Shown one piece after another: positions 30,764-38,933 of a DNA stretch of 64,000 nt. The position numbers and the translations under genes were made by a program. Below the pieces are notes generated by a model. That model was given only the letters and a program-made list of their open reading frames with translations. It searched no databases and was not told where the DNA came from. Within the stretch, counting starts at the first letter, position 1, and each line of letters opens with the position of its first letter. This DNA is from DASUWK01 sp036378435 (lineage in GTDB: Bacteria > Chloroflexota > Dormibacteria > Dormibacterales > Dormibacteraceae): assembly GCA_036378435.1 (NCBI GenBank), contig DASUWK010000067.1:21956-85955 (forward strand). The letters are read 5' to 3'.

Positions 30764-31945
30764 TCACGCGCGCAATCGTCTCAGGTCGAAGGCGACCTTC
30801 ACGGCGCCGAGGGAGCCGGCGGACATCGCGTAGCCGATCGCGTCGCGGTACTCCGACAGCCCGAACAGCGGCCCGCAGAGGTCGCCGAGCGGGAGATCCA
30901 CAGCCGCCTCGAGCGCCAGCTCGAACGTCCGCCGGCCGCCCGCGGCCGCCTCGGCGCCGTACGCGTAAGCCCCCAGCACCGCCAGCTCGCGCTGCCACAC
31001 CGCGCCCCAGTCGACGCGCTCCTCGCCCGGCATCCCCACCGCCACGAGCCGGCCGCCGCCGCGGCACAGGCGCACCGCGTCGTTGAGCGACGACTCGCGG
31101 CCGACGCACTCGAAGACGACGTCCGCCCCGCCCAGCAGCACCGTGCTGCCGCGGTACCCGTCCACGCGCTGCGCCCCCGTCGCGAAGCGCACACGCTGGA
31201 ACACCTCGTCGGGGCCGATCACCTGGTCCGCGCCGAGGCGCGTGGCCAGCGTCCGCTGCACCGGGTGCTTCGCCACCGCGATGAGCCGTTTGGGCGGCGT
31301 GAAGCGCCGGACCGCGGCCACCGTCAGCAGCCCGATGGTCCCCGCCCCCATCACGACGACCACGTCGTCGGCCGTCGCGCCGCCCCGCAGCGCCGCGTGC
31401 ACGCAGCAAGCCAGGGGCTCGATGAGCACCGCCGCCTCGTCCGACAGGCCCGCCGGCACCTCCCACAGCTGCGACGGGTGGGCGACCAGCGCCTCCCCCC
31501 ACCCCCCGCCGGTCGAGGCGCAGTACCCGGTCTGCAGGCCGAGGTCGACGGCGCCCGAGGTCAGGTTCTCGCAGCGGCCCGGCGACCCGGCGGCGCATTG
31601 GACGCAGGGCGGCTCGATCCCACGCACCAAGCACCCGAGAGCGGGCTCCACGACCACCCGCGAGCCGGCGACCTCACCCACCACCTCGTGCCCTGGCACG
31701 AATGGATAGGACGTCAGCGCGTCGAGGTAGACGGAGGCGTGCCCGGCGATCGCGGCGAGGTCCGACCCGCAGATGCCGGCCAGCAGCGGCGCCACGGAGG
31801 CCCAGTCCGGGCCGGGGAGCTTCGGGGCCGGCACCTCGCCCAGGTGGAGCATCGACAGCCGGCCGGTGGCGACGTCGGCGCGGCCGCCGGCGGCGCGAAC
31901 CAGCGCGTAGCGAGGCACCGATCGCTCGAACTGCAGCGCTAGCAA
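30764..31945 (-). CDS. Zinc-dependent alcohol dehydrogenase family protein
   Basis: The 393-residue MDR protein has CGSDLAAIAGH (catalytic Zn Cys) and GHEVVGEV. A structural-zinc-like Cys region (CLVRGIEPPCVQCAAGSPGRC) and a Rossmann motif (VVVMGAGTIGLLTVAAV) follow. It starts at TTG 31945, 13 nt after the stop of the acyl-CoA reductase fusion, so it may act on the fatty aldehyde or alcohol that enzyme makes. The substrate is inference. Confidence 0.8.
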   Translation of the reverse strand: MLALQFERSVPRYALVRAAGGRADVATGRLSMLHLGEVPAPKLPGPDWASVAPLLAGICGSDLAAIAGHASVYLDALTSYPFVPGHEVVGEVAGSRVVVEPALGCLVRGIEPPCVQCAAGSPGRCENLTSGAVDLGLQTGYCASTGGGWGEALVAHPSQLWEVPAGLSDEAAVLIEPLACCVHAALRGGATADDVVVVMGAGTIGLLTVAAVRRFTPPKRLIAVAKHPVQRTLATRLGADQVIGPDEVFQRVRFATGAQRVDGYRGSTVLLGGADVVFECVGRESSLNDAVRLCRGGGRLVAVGMPGEERVDWGAVWQRELAVLGAYAYGAEAAAGGRRTFELALEAAVDLPLGDLCGPLFGLSEYRDAIGYAMSAGSLGAVKVAFDLRRLRA

Positions 31946-31958
31946 AGCAGTCGGCGCG

Positions 31959-34361
31959 CTACGAGCGCACGCCCTCCCGGTATTCGGCGGAGCGCGGGTC
32001 GGGCATCGGGAAGCGCCAGTTGCCCGGCGGCATGCGCCACCGCTCGACGCGCCAGCCGCGCTGGGAGGCCACCGCTGAGAGGCGCGGGTCCGGGTTGACG
32101 ACGACCGGCACGCCGACCTCCTCCAGCATCGGCAGGTCGGAGAGTGAGTCGGCGTACGCGAAGCTCTCGTCCAGGGCGACGCCGGACCGCGCGGCGTACT
32201 CGAGCAGCAGCGTGGAGCGCGCCTCGCCGGCCGGCGGCGGAGCCGAGAGATCGCCGGTCAGCCGCCCCTCCTTCGTGAGCAGGTGCGCGCAGTCGACCTC
32301 GACCTCCAGCAGCTCGGCGAGCGGCTCGACGACGATGTCGAGCGCGCCGGTCAGCAGCAGCACGCGGTGGCCCGCGCGCTTGTGCTCGCGAATGCGCCGG
32401 ACGCCCTCGGGATACATCCGCCGCAGCGTGACCTCGTGCAGCGCCTCGCGCCCGAGCCGGCGCATCTCGTCCACCTCGAGGCCGCCGTAGAGCCGGTAGA
32501 AGTTGCGCTGGAACTCCGCCCGCGAGCGGCGCTCCAGGTACAGCCAGCGCGGCGCGTCCTTGAGCATGCCCCCGAGGAACGACGGCCAGTCGCGCAGCGG
32601 CTGCGCCCGCAGGCGCATCCAGAGGTAGTACTCGACGACGTTCGTCTCCACGAGCGTGCCGTCGACGTCGAAGACGGCGAGCACGTCGGCGCGACCTGCG
32701 CGCCGGTGCACGGCCGCGACGCCGGACGATCCCTCCTCGCGCGGCACGGTCGACCCGCTGGGCTGCCGCCCGCGTCGCTCCAGCGTGTCGGCGCGTGCCA
32801 TCCGGACGACGGTGGGGAGGTGCACGTCCTGCAGGTAGTGGTCCCAGGTGTAGCCGGCGGGGTCGAACGGGAAGATCGCCTGCTCCGCAGGCTCGACCCG
32901 GTCCCAGAGCTCCAGCAGGTGACGCGTGTCGAAGACCGCGTCCACCGCGGTGTAGACGCCGTACAGCTCGGCCAGGTCGAGTCCGCGCTGGAGCCGTGAG
33001 CGGCGCTCGAGCAGGCGGTCGGACACCGGCGCCGCCTGGGCGCCCAGCGGCAGCCGCTCGACCGCCCACTGCAGGGCGTCGACGGCGCGCAGCGCGATGC
33101 GGCCCCTGGTCGTGATCTCCGACATCGTCGGGAACGTCCAGTCCGGGGTGCCGATAGCCTGGCCGTAGCGGTCGCGCAGCGGGTGGGCCTGGAAGTAGTC
33201 GGCGCACTGGTCGAAGAGGTCGCGAAACCGGAGCGGGTTCCGGCTGCCCGAGCCGACGTGGTAGATCCGCGGCTCGGCGTCGGGCGGCGGCGACGCGGCG
33301 ACCGCGAGTACGGCGTTGACCACGTAGTCGGCCGGGATGACGTCGACGACCGAGTCGGGCAGGCCGGGGAAGTCAGGCAGCACGCCGCGCCCGAAGGCCA
33401 GGATGATCGGCTCCGCCATCCGAAAGCCCTCGAGCCAGCCGGGCACCGGCTCGGCCAGAGCGCTCTCGATGATCGACGGCCGCACGATCGACAGCGGCAC
33501 GTCGCCGTGGAGCTCGACGACCGCCGCCTCCGCCATCGCCTTGGTGAACGAGTAGACATCGCTGAAACCGAGCGAGCGCGCGTGTACACGGCCGCGCTCG
33601 ACGAGCCGGTCCTTCACCCAGCGCTCGCGCAGGCGCTCCACGGTCCGCGCCATGGCCGGCGTGCCCGCCGGCCCCATGCGCGAGCGGGCCTCGCGCCGCA
33701 GGCCGTCCAGGATCTCCGGCCGGCGCGACTCCTCCTCCACGGCCGGGCGCAGGCCGGCCAGCACCTCCGCCTCGTGGCGCCAGTTCAGGCCGGGATCGAG
33801 CGCCGCCTCCTCGCGCACCAGGCCGCGCAGCTGGCCGCCCACGAACGCGGTGGAGATGTGGACCAGGTGCGCGCGCGAGCCGAGGCCGGCGAGAGTCCCG
33901 ACCAGCCGCGACGCGCCGAGCAGGTTCGTCTGCGCGGAGAGGTCGACGGGGTTGTCGAACTCGACCGCTGCCGCCGAGTGGATGACGACATCTGCGCCGG
34001 CCACCGCGGCGCGGCCGGCGTCATCGAGGCCCAGCGCGTCCTGGCCGAGGTCGATCTCGACGACGCTCAGCTTGGCGGCGCAGAGCTCGTTGAAGGCATC
34101 CTCGCCCAGCTTTTCCTTCAGCACGCGGAAGGCCGGGCTTGCCAGCACCTCCAGCTGGAGCCTTTCCGCCGCGCTGCGCCGCGAACTGGAGCGGATGCCG
34201 AGCACGATCGCGGCGACCTCGGGTAGATCGCGCAGGCACTTCTCGACGATCGACTTCCCGAGGAAGCCGGTTGAGCCGGTCACGAGGAGCGTCTTGCCCG
34301 ACAAACCCTCGCGAATCAAGTCGCTCCAAGTGTAGGAACCGCTCCTACCTGACAACGCCAT
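31959..34361 (-). CDS. Fatty acyl-CoA reductase fused to HAD-IB phosphatase
   Basis: The 800-residue fusion starts with an extended-SDR reductase domain (LLVTGSTGFLGKSIVEKCL, then YSFTKAMAEAAVVE with the catalytic Tyr and Lys). This matches NAD-binding-4/FAR enzymes that reduce acyl-CoA to aldehyde or alcohol. A helical FAR C-terminal region follows to about 550. From about 590 a HAD-IB domain has FDVDGTLVETN, LLTGALD and YADSLSDLPML, all motifs intact. Such FAR-HAD fusions occur in actinobacteria as far as I recall. ATG 34361 is preferred over TTG 34367. Confidence 0.85.
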   Translation of the reverse strand: MALSGRSGSYTWSDLIREGLSGKTLLVTGSTGFLGKSIVEKCLRDLPEVAAIVLGIRSSSRRSAAERLQLEVLASPAFRVLKEKLGEDAFNELCAAKLSVVEIDLGQDALGLDDAGRAAVAGADVVIHSAAAVEFDNPVDLSAQTNLLGASRLVGTLAGLGSRAHLVHISTAFVGGQLRGLVREEAALDPGLNWRHEAEVLAGLRPAVEEESRRPEILDGLRREARSRMGPAGTPAMARTVERLRERWVKDRLVERGRVHARSLGFSDVYSFTKAMAEAAVVELHGDVPLSIVRPSIIESALAEPVPGWLEGFRMAEPIILAFGRGVLPDFPGLPDSVVDVIPADYVVNAVLAVAASPPPDAEPRIYHVGSGSRNPLRFRDLFDQCADYFQAHPLRDRYGQAIGTPDWTFPTMSEITTRGRIALRAVDALQWAVERLPLGAQAAPVSDRLLERRSRLQRGLDLAELYGVYTAVDAVFDTRHLLELWDRVEPAEQAIFPFDPAGYTWDHYLQDVHLPTVVRMARADTLERRGRQPSGSTVPREEGSSGVAAVHRRAGRADVLAVFDVDGTLVETNVVEYYLWMRLRAQPLRDWPSFLGGMLKDAPRWLYLERRSRAEFQRNFYRLYGGLEVDEMRRLGREALHEVTLRRMYPEGVRRIREHKRAGHRVLLLTGALDIVVEPLAELLEVEVDCAHLLTKEGRLTGDLSAPPPAGEARSTLLLEYAARSGVALDESFAYADSLSDLPMLEEVGVPVVVNPDPRLSAVASQRGWRVERWRMPPGNWRFPMPDPRSAEYREGVRS

Positions 34362-34400
34362 TGACAAGATTCCTCGACCTTCTCCGTCAAGCCAGGACGG

Positions 34401-35042
34401 ATGCCTCGTTTCACTGTCCGGGTAGGTTCCTTGGCCTTGGTCCTCGTAAGCCTCACCCTCCTCACCTCCTCGCTAGCTCGCCCAGCAGTCAGGGTCGGAA
34501 CCCGCGACACCGCCGGGTTTCAGGTCGAGCCCACCCGGACAGTGCGACCCGGCATCTCGCCTCACGTCTACCGCACGCCGCCGCCGTCGCCCAAGCCCGC
34601 GCCCGTCGCCGCGGTGACCCACGTCGCGACCGCGGTGCAGGCGACCGGCTCGGCCGTCACCCATCCCACCACGAACTGGCTCCACGCCGAGGATGGCAGC
34701 CTCAGCGTTGGCGTCGGCTTCTACTGGGACGCCAGCGGCCAGACCGCGGTGCCGCGCTACGAGGCGGTGCTGGACATGCCGATCCACGACGTTCGGTACT
34801 ACTTCGACGGCCACAACCCGGGCGTGTTCACACCGCTGCTGGGCGAGGGCGTCGGCTCCTACTTCGACTACTGGGACGGCAGCGGGACCGCGCACCGCTT
34901 CCGGCTGGTCAGCGTCCGCAGCTGGACGGCCGCCAACGGCGAGCCGCCGCCGGTCACGCCGCTCGTGGTCGCGCAGTTCCAGACCTGCCGCGTCCCGGAC
35001 GGCAGCGTCGACTGGATCTACGACCTGGTGGCGGCCGGGTAG
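34401..35042 (+). CDS. Secreted protein with sortase-like domain
   Basis: The 213-residue protein has a signal peptide (VGSLALVLVSLTLLTSSLA), a Pro/Ala linker and a domain in which FDGHNPGVFTPLL, then YFDYWDGSGTAHRFRLVSVRSW and VVAQFQTCRVPDG echo the His and TLxTC regions of class E/F sortases. The Arg that completes the sortase active site is not obvious: Trp-Ile-Tyr stands near its usual place. It is therefore sortase-like at best, possibly inactive. It diverges from the FAR fusion. Confidence 0.5.
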   Translation: MPRFTVRVGSLALVLVSLTLLTSSLARPAVRVGTRDTAGFQVEPTRTVRPGISPHVYRTPPPSPKPAPVAAVTHVATAVQATGSAVTHPTTNWLHAEDGSLSVGVGFYWDASGQTAVPRYEAVLDMPIHDVRYYFDGHNPGVFTPLLGEGVGSYFDYWDGSGTAHRFRLVSVRSWTAANGEPPPVTPLVVAQFQTCRVPDGSVDWIYDLVAAG

Positions 35043-35068
35043 CCTGCACAGCTCACAAGCTGTGGCGA

Positions 35069-36100
35069 CTAGCCCGCGACCTCGGCGGTCATCGCGGCGG
35101 CCTGGAGCCCGAGCGCTGTGGTGCCGCGGACCAGGAACCAGTAGGAGTGACCGGCAGCCGCCGAGTAGGTCGCCGAGCTCGCGGTCGAGCCCGCCAACCA
35201 GGGCTTGAGGGCGCCGCCGTCCACCGACACCAGCACGTCGTAGCTGCCGCCGGCGCCCGCGCCCTGCCAGCTCACCTGGACCCCGCCGCCGCCCGCCTCA
35301 GCCGTAGCCGACACAGCGGGGCGGACCATCGTCGCGAAGCGCGGCGCGCCGCCCAGCCAGAGATCGCCGGCGTCGTAAGGCCAGGGGTCGGCGCCAGCCG
35401 CGGCCGTCCAGCCGTAGGGGTCGATCGGGATCAGCCCGGCCGTGCGGTAGACGCCGAAGTGCAGGTGCTCGCCGGTCGAGGCGCCCGTGTTGCCGGAGAT
35501 GCCGACGACCTGCCCTCGGGCCACCGGCTCGCCGGCGTGCACCCAGACCTGGGAGAGATGCGCGTAGCGCGTGGTGAAGCCGTTGCCGTGGTCGACGAAG
35601 ACGTTCTGGCCGAAGCTGCAGGTCTGGCAGCTCGGGTCGTCCCAGCCGGCCTTGGTCACGACGCCGGGCGCGGCAGCCAGCACGGGCTCGTAGTAGAGGC
35701 TGTAGTCCCAGCCGTCGTGGCCGTCGTAGTAGAGGTAGTCCTTCCCTCCTTTGGTGCGCGCGTAGCCGTGCCAGTCGGCGCCGTTGGCGGAGTGCGCGAC
35801 GGCGCCGTCGTAGCGGCAGATCACGCCGTCGAGGATGTAGTTGGGACCGCAGTGGTCGAAGATCGAGGTCACCAGGTGCGAGCCCTCGAAGGGCAGCGTG
35901 AGAAAGGCAACGGGCGCGGCTCGTTCGGGCACCGAGCCGGTGCCGTCCTCGAACGGCCCGTAGCTGAGCTGCGATGAGTACCGCCAAGGCACGAACGGGG
36001 CCGGCGGGTCCGACGGGTCGCCAGGCGCATAGGCGAAGGAGCTCGAGCTGAGGCCGAGAGCCGCGATCGCTCCCACCAGCCCGGCGAGGATCCGGCGCAT
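35069..36100 (-). CDS. Secreted M23 family metallopeptidase
   Basis: The 343-residue protein has a signal peptide and an M23 domain with the first zinc motif GHDGWDYS (H-x3-D) and the second HLHFG, plus NTGASTGEHLHFGVY. Four Cys (HCGPN, ICRY, SCQTC) may form disulfides outside the cell. The C-terminal part (VQVSWQGAGAGGSYDVLVSVDGG) resembles a fibronectin-like module. It probably cleaves peptidoglycan cross-bridges. It converges on the preceding sortase-like gene. Confidence 0.9.
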   Translation of the reverse strand: MRRILAGLVGAIAALGLSSSSFAYAPGDPSDPPAPFVPWRYSSQLSYGPFEDGTGSVPERAAPVAFLTLPFEGSHLVTSIFDHCGPNYILDGVICRYDGAVAHSANGADWHGYARTKGGKDYLYYDGHDGWDYSLYYEPVLAAAPGVVTKAGWDDPSCQTCSFGQNVFVDHGNGFTTRYAHLSQVWVHAGEPVARGQVVGISGNTGASTGEHLHFGVYRTAGLIPIDPYGWTAAAGADPWPYDAGDLWLGGAPRFATMVRPAVSATAEAGGGGVQVSWQGAGAGGSYDVLVSVDGGALKPWLAGSTASSATYSAAAGHSYWFLVRGTTALGLQAAAMTAEVAG

Positions 36101-36163
36101 CGCCCTGATTCAAGAAACACGGTGAGACAAAGCCAGCCAAGGCAGATCAAGAACAATTAAGCC

Positions 36164-37192
36164 GTGGGTGAGATCCGCTCCGAGGGGCGCGCCGCCGTCT
36201 GGGAGGAGCCCATCGGTCCCGCGGGCGTGCACATTCGCGAGCGCCCCCGCACGGAGCCGGAGGACGGCTGGGCGACGGTGGCGATCAGGCGGGCGGCGCT
36301 GAACCACCTCGACCTCTGGCTCGCGCACGGCGCTCAGCGCGTCGAGCCGCCTCGTGTCATCGGTGCGGACGGGGCGGGCGTGATCGAGACCTCCCGCGCG
36401 GACGGCTGGAGCGCAGGCGACGAGGTGGTGATCTACCCCGTCTTCTCCTGCGGCGAGTGCGCGGCCTGCCAGGCGCACCAGGAAGTGCTCTGCCGGTCCT
36501 TCGGGATCGTCGGCGAGAACACCGACGGCGCCGCCTGCGAGCTCATCCACGTCCCGGCCCGGATGCTTCGGCGGCGGCCCGCAGGCCTGAGCTGGGACGA
36601 GAGCGCCGCCTTCCCCCTGACCTTCCTCACGGCCTGGCGGATGCTCACGACCAAGGCGCAGCTGCAAGCCGGGCAGAAGGTATTGGTGGTCGGAGCCGGG
36701 GCAGGCGTGGCGGCCGCGGCCATCGCCATCGCCAGGCACCTGGGCGCGACCGTGTACGCGACCAGCCGCTCGGAGACCAAGCGGAACCGGGCGCTGGAGC
36801 TCGGCGCGGCGGCTGTCTTCGAGTCCAGCGAGTTCTCGAAGCCAGTGCGCGAAGCCAGCCAGGGCGGCGTCGACGTGGTCTTCGAGCACGTGGGTCCGGC
36901 CACCTTCGACGAGTCGCTGCGGTCGCTGCGGCCGGGTGGCCGCGTCGTCTTCTGCGGTTCGACCTCGGGCGTGAAGATGGAGCTCAACATGCCCCGCGTC
37001 TTCCTGCGCAACGTGGAGCTGCTCGGCTCCACGATGGGGACCTCGACGGAGTTCGACGCGCTCCTGCAGGCCGTTGACGGCGGCCTCCGGCCCACCGTGG
37101 ACAGCGTCTATCCGCTCGACTCGGTCACGGCCGCGCTCGAGCACCTCGATCGCGCCGAGCACTTCGGCAAAGTCGTCCTGGAGGTCAGCTGA
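36164..37192 (+). CDS. Zinc-type alcohol dehydrogenase/quinone reductase (MDR)
   Basis: The 342-residue MDR protein has LNHLDLW (in place of the zinc Cys), GADGAGVIE, a structural-zinc loop (CGECAACQAHQEVLC) and the Rossmann motif VLVVGAGAGVAAAAIAIA. The substrate-domain pattern matches the quinone-oxidoreductase-like branch, which lacks catalytic zinc. The substrate is unknown. Its stop overlaps the Nudix gene if the latter starts with CTG at 37189. Confidence 0.8.
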   Translation: MGEIRSEGRAAVWEEPIGPAGVHIRERPRTEPEDGWATVAIRRAALNHLDLWLAHGAQRVEPPRVIGADGAGVIETSRADGWSAGDEVVIYPVFSCGECAACQAHQEVLCRSFGIVGENTDGAACELIHVPARMLRRRPAGLSWDESAAFPLTFLTAWRMLTTKAQLQAGQKVLVVGAGAGVAAAAIAIARHLGATVYATSRSETKRNRALELGAAAVFESSEFSKPVREASQGGVDVVFEHVGPATFDESLRSLRPGGRVVFCGSTSGVKMELNMPRVFLRNVELLGSTMGTSTEFDALLQAVDGGLRPTVDSVYPLDSVTAALEHLDRAEHFGKVVLEVS

Positions 37193-37794
37193 GGACGGTC
37201 GCCGCCGACCGGCTGGCCGCCGCGCTGGCCGGCCGCAAGATCCCGCAGTGGGATCTCACCGGGCGCTGGGAGGGCGCCGTCGCGGTGCCGCTGCAGGGCG
37301 ACGAGGTGTGGTGCATCAAGCGGCCGGACGGCCTCACGCATCACGCCCGCGAGCTCGCGTTCCCCGGCGGGCGGCCCGAACCGGGCGACGAGAACCTGCA
37401 GGCCGCCGCGCTCCGCGAGCTCTGGGAGGAGCTGGGCATCGCCCTCACCGAGGTCCAGGTGCTCGGGCAGCTGACGCCGGTGCCGACCGCGACCAGCCGC
37501 TTCGCGCTCCATCCCTGGCTGGTGTCGGTCGGGGGCACGGCCGAACCCCGGCCCGCCCCAGCTGAGGTCGCAGCTCTCATCCGGACCCCGGTCGCGCAGT
37601 TCTTCGACGGCCGGCTGCCGTATCGCGCCGTCCTGTTCGGCCAGGGCCGCCGCTCGCCGATCTTCGACTTCCCCGAGGGCTCGATGTACGGCGCCAGCGC
37701 CCACGTGCTCGAGGAGGTCCTCGAGCTGTACGGCCAGCTCGCGGGCGAGCGCCTACCCGAGCCGGAGCTGACCACGTCCATACCATGGGCTTGA
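37189..37794 (+). CDS. Nudix hydrolase, CoA-pyrophosphatase type, probable CTG start
   Basis: The Nudix region reads IKRPDGLTHHARELAFPGG then RPEPGD and LRELWEELGI. The stretch before the box resembles NudL/NUDT7-type CoA diphosphatases. The first ATG/GTG in frame (GTG 37285) would remove the first strand of the fold. In-frame codons reach back to CTG 37189, which overlaps the previous stop as CTGA, suggesting a rare CTG start (201 residues). The 3' end overlaps htrA by 10 nt. Confidence 0.75.
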   Translation: MRTVAADRLAAALAGRKIPQWDLTGRWEGAVAVPLQGDEVWCIKRPDGLTHHARELAFPGGRPEPGDENLQAAALRELWEELGIALTEVQVLGQLTPVPTATSRFALHPWLVSVGGTAEPRPAPAEVAALIRTPVAQFFDGRLPYRAVLFGQGRRSPIFDFPEGSMYGASAHVLEEVLELYGQLAGERLPEPELTTSIPWA

Positions 37795-38831
37795 TGCGCC
37801 GACTCCTCGTCTTCGCCGGCCTGCTGGCCCTCACCGGCTGCACCGTCACGCTGCCGTCGGCTCGGAACAGCCCGGCTCAGACCACCCCGGCGCCGCAGGT
37901 CAGCGTCTCGCCGGTGCAGGTCATGCCGCCCGGGTCGCTGTCGCTCGGCGGGCTGCAGGCGCAGTTCACTCAGGTCGTGAAGGAGGTGCTGCCGTCGGTC
38001 GTCCAGATCGAGACCGACCAGGGCCTCGGCTCCGGCATCGTGTTCGACCAGGCGGGCGACGTGGTCACGAACTACCACGTCGTGAGCGGGGCCACGAGCT
38101 TCAAGGTGACGCTCTCGGACGGGCGCGGATTCAACGGCGCCCTCGTCGGCAGCTACCAGGCCGGCGACCTCGCCGTGATCAGGATCTCGGCGAGCGGCCT
38201 CCACCCGGCTGCCTTCGCCGACTCGAGCAAGGTCGTGGTCGGCGACATCGTGCTGGCGATCGGCAACCCGCTCGGCCTGCGCTCGAGCGTCACCGAGGGC
38301 ATCGTCAGCGCGTTCCGCAGCGCAGTGCCGGAGGGCAACGGCGTGACTCTGCCCGCGGTCATCCAGACCAGCGCCGCGATCAACCCCGGCAACTCGGGCG
38401 GCGCTCTGGTGGACCTCGACGGCCAGGTGGTCGGCATCCCCACGCTGGCCGCGGTCGACCCGGAGCTGGGCGGCACGGCGGCCGGCATCGGCTTCGCGAT
38501 CGCAAGCAACACCGTCGTCGACATCGCCAACCAGCTCGTGCAGACCGGACACGTGACCAACACGCACCGCGCGTACCTCGGCGTGCGCATCGGCAATGCC
38601 AGTGGCGGGGTCTACGTCTCCTCGGTGGTGGCCGGCGGGCCGGCGGACAAGGCGGGGATCGTGGCCGGCGACGTCATCACCTCGGTGGCCGGCCAGGCCA
38701 CGCCGGACACGGCCACGCTCGCCCAGGTGCTGGCCGGGCTCTCGCCGGGCCAGACCGTGCCCGTGGCGGTGACGCAGGCGAGCGGTGGCACCGCCACGGT
38801 CCAGGTGACGCTGGGCACGCTCCCCGCCTAG
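37785..38831 (+). CDS. HtrA-like serine protease lipoprotein with PDZ domain
   Basis: The 348-residue protein has a lipoprotein signal (LLALTGC, Cys about 19) and a Pro-rich linker. The trypsin-like domain has the full triad (TNYHVV, AGDLAVIRI, NPGNSGG), and a C-terminal PDZ domain (YLGVRIGNASGGVYVSSVVAGGPADKAGIVAGDVI) follows. It is anchored on the outer face of the membrane for envelope protein quality control. It overlaps the Nudix gene and is followed by a palindrome pair. Confidence 0.9.
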   Translation: MGLMRRLLVFAGLLALTGCTVTLPSARNSPAQTTPAPQVSVSPVQVMPPGSLSLGGLQAQFTQVVKEVLPSVVQIETDQGLGSGIVFDQAGDVVTNYHVVSGATSFKVTLSDGRGFNGALVGSYQAGDLAVIRISASGLHPAAFADSSKVVVGDIVLAIGNPLGLRSSVTEGIVSAFRSAVPEGNGVTLPAVIQTSAAINPGNSGGALVDLDGQVVGIPTLAAVDPELGGTAAGIGFAIASNTVVDIANQLVQTGHVTNTHRAYLGVRIGNASGGVYVSSVVAGGPADKAGIVAGDVITSVAGQATPDTATLAQVLAGLSPGQTVPVAVTQASGGTATVQVTLGTLPA

Positions 38832-38853
38832 CCCCGTCGGGCACCCTCTTTGC

Positions 38854-38919
38854 GGGCCCGGGGCCGGCCGCGGGCCCCTTGGCGGCAGCTTGAAAGGACC
38901 CGCGGCCGGCCGCGGGTCC
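38854..38919. repeat. Paired palindromes, 42-nt spacing (locus A)
   Basis: Two 24-nt elements at 38854-38877 and 38896-38919 share the core CCCGCGGCCGGCCGCGGG (the first with one change). The second is a perfect 24-nt palindrome. Their centres are 42 nt apart. They lie 22 nt after htrA and may act as tandem terminators or as a mobile REP-like pair. Related pairs occur at 39860-39925 and 56712-56777. Confidence 0.8.
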
Positions 38920-38933
38920 CTTAACAGCCTGGG

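Noticed and set aside
34332..34348. GTAGGA/TCCTAC inverted repeat near the FAR-HAD start
   Set aside because: It lies within the first codons of the CDS, is only 6 bp, and no matching regulator is nearby.
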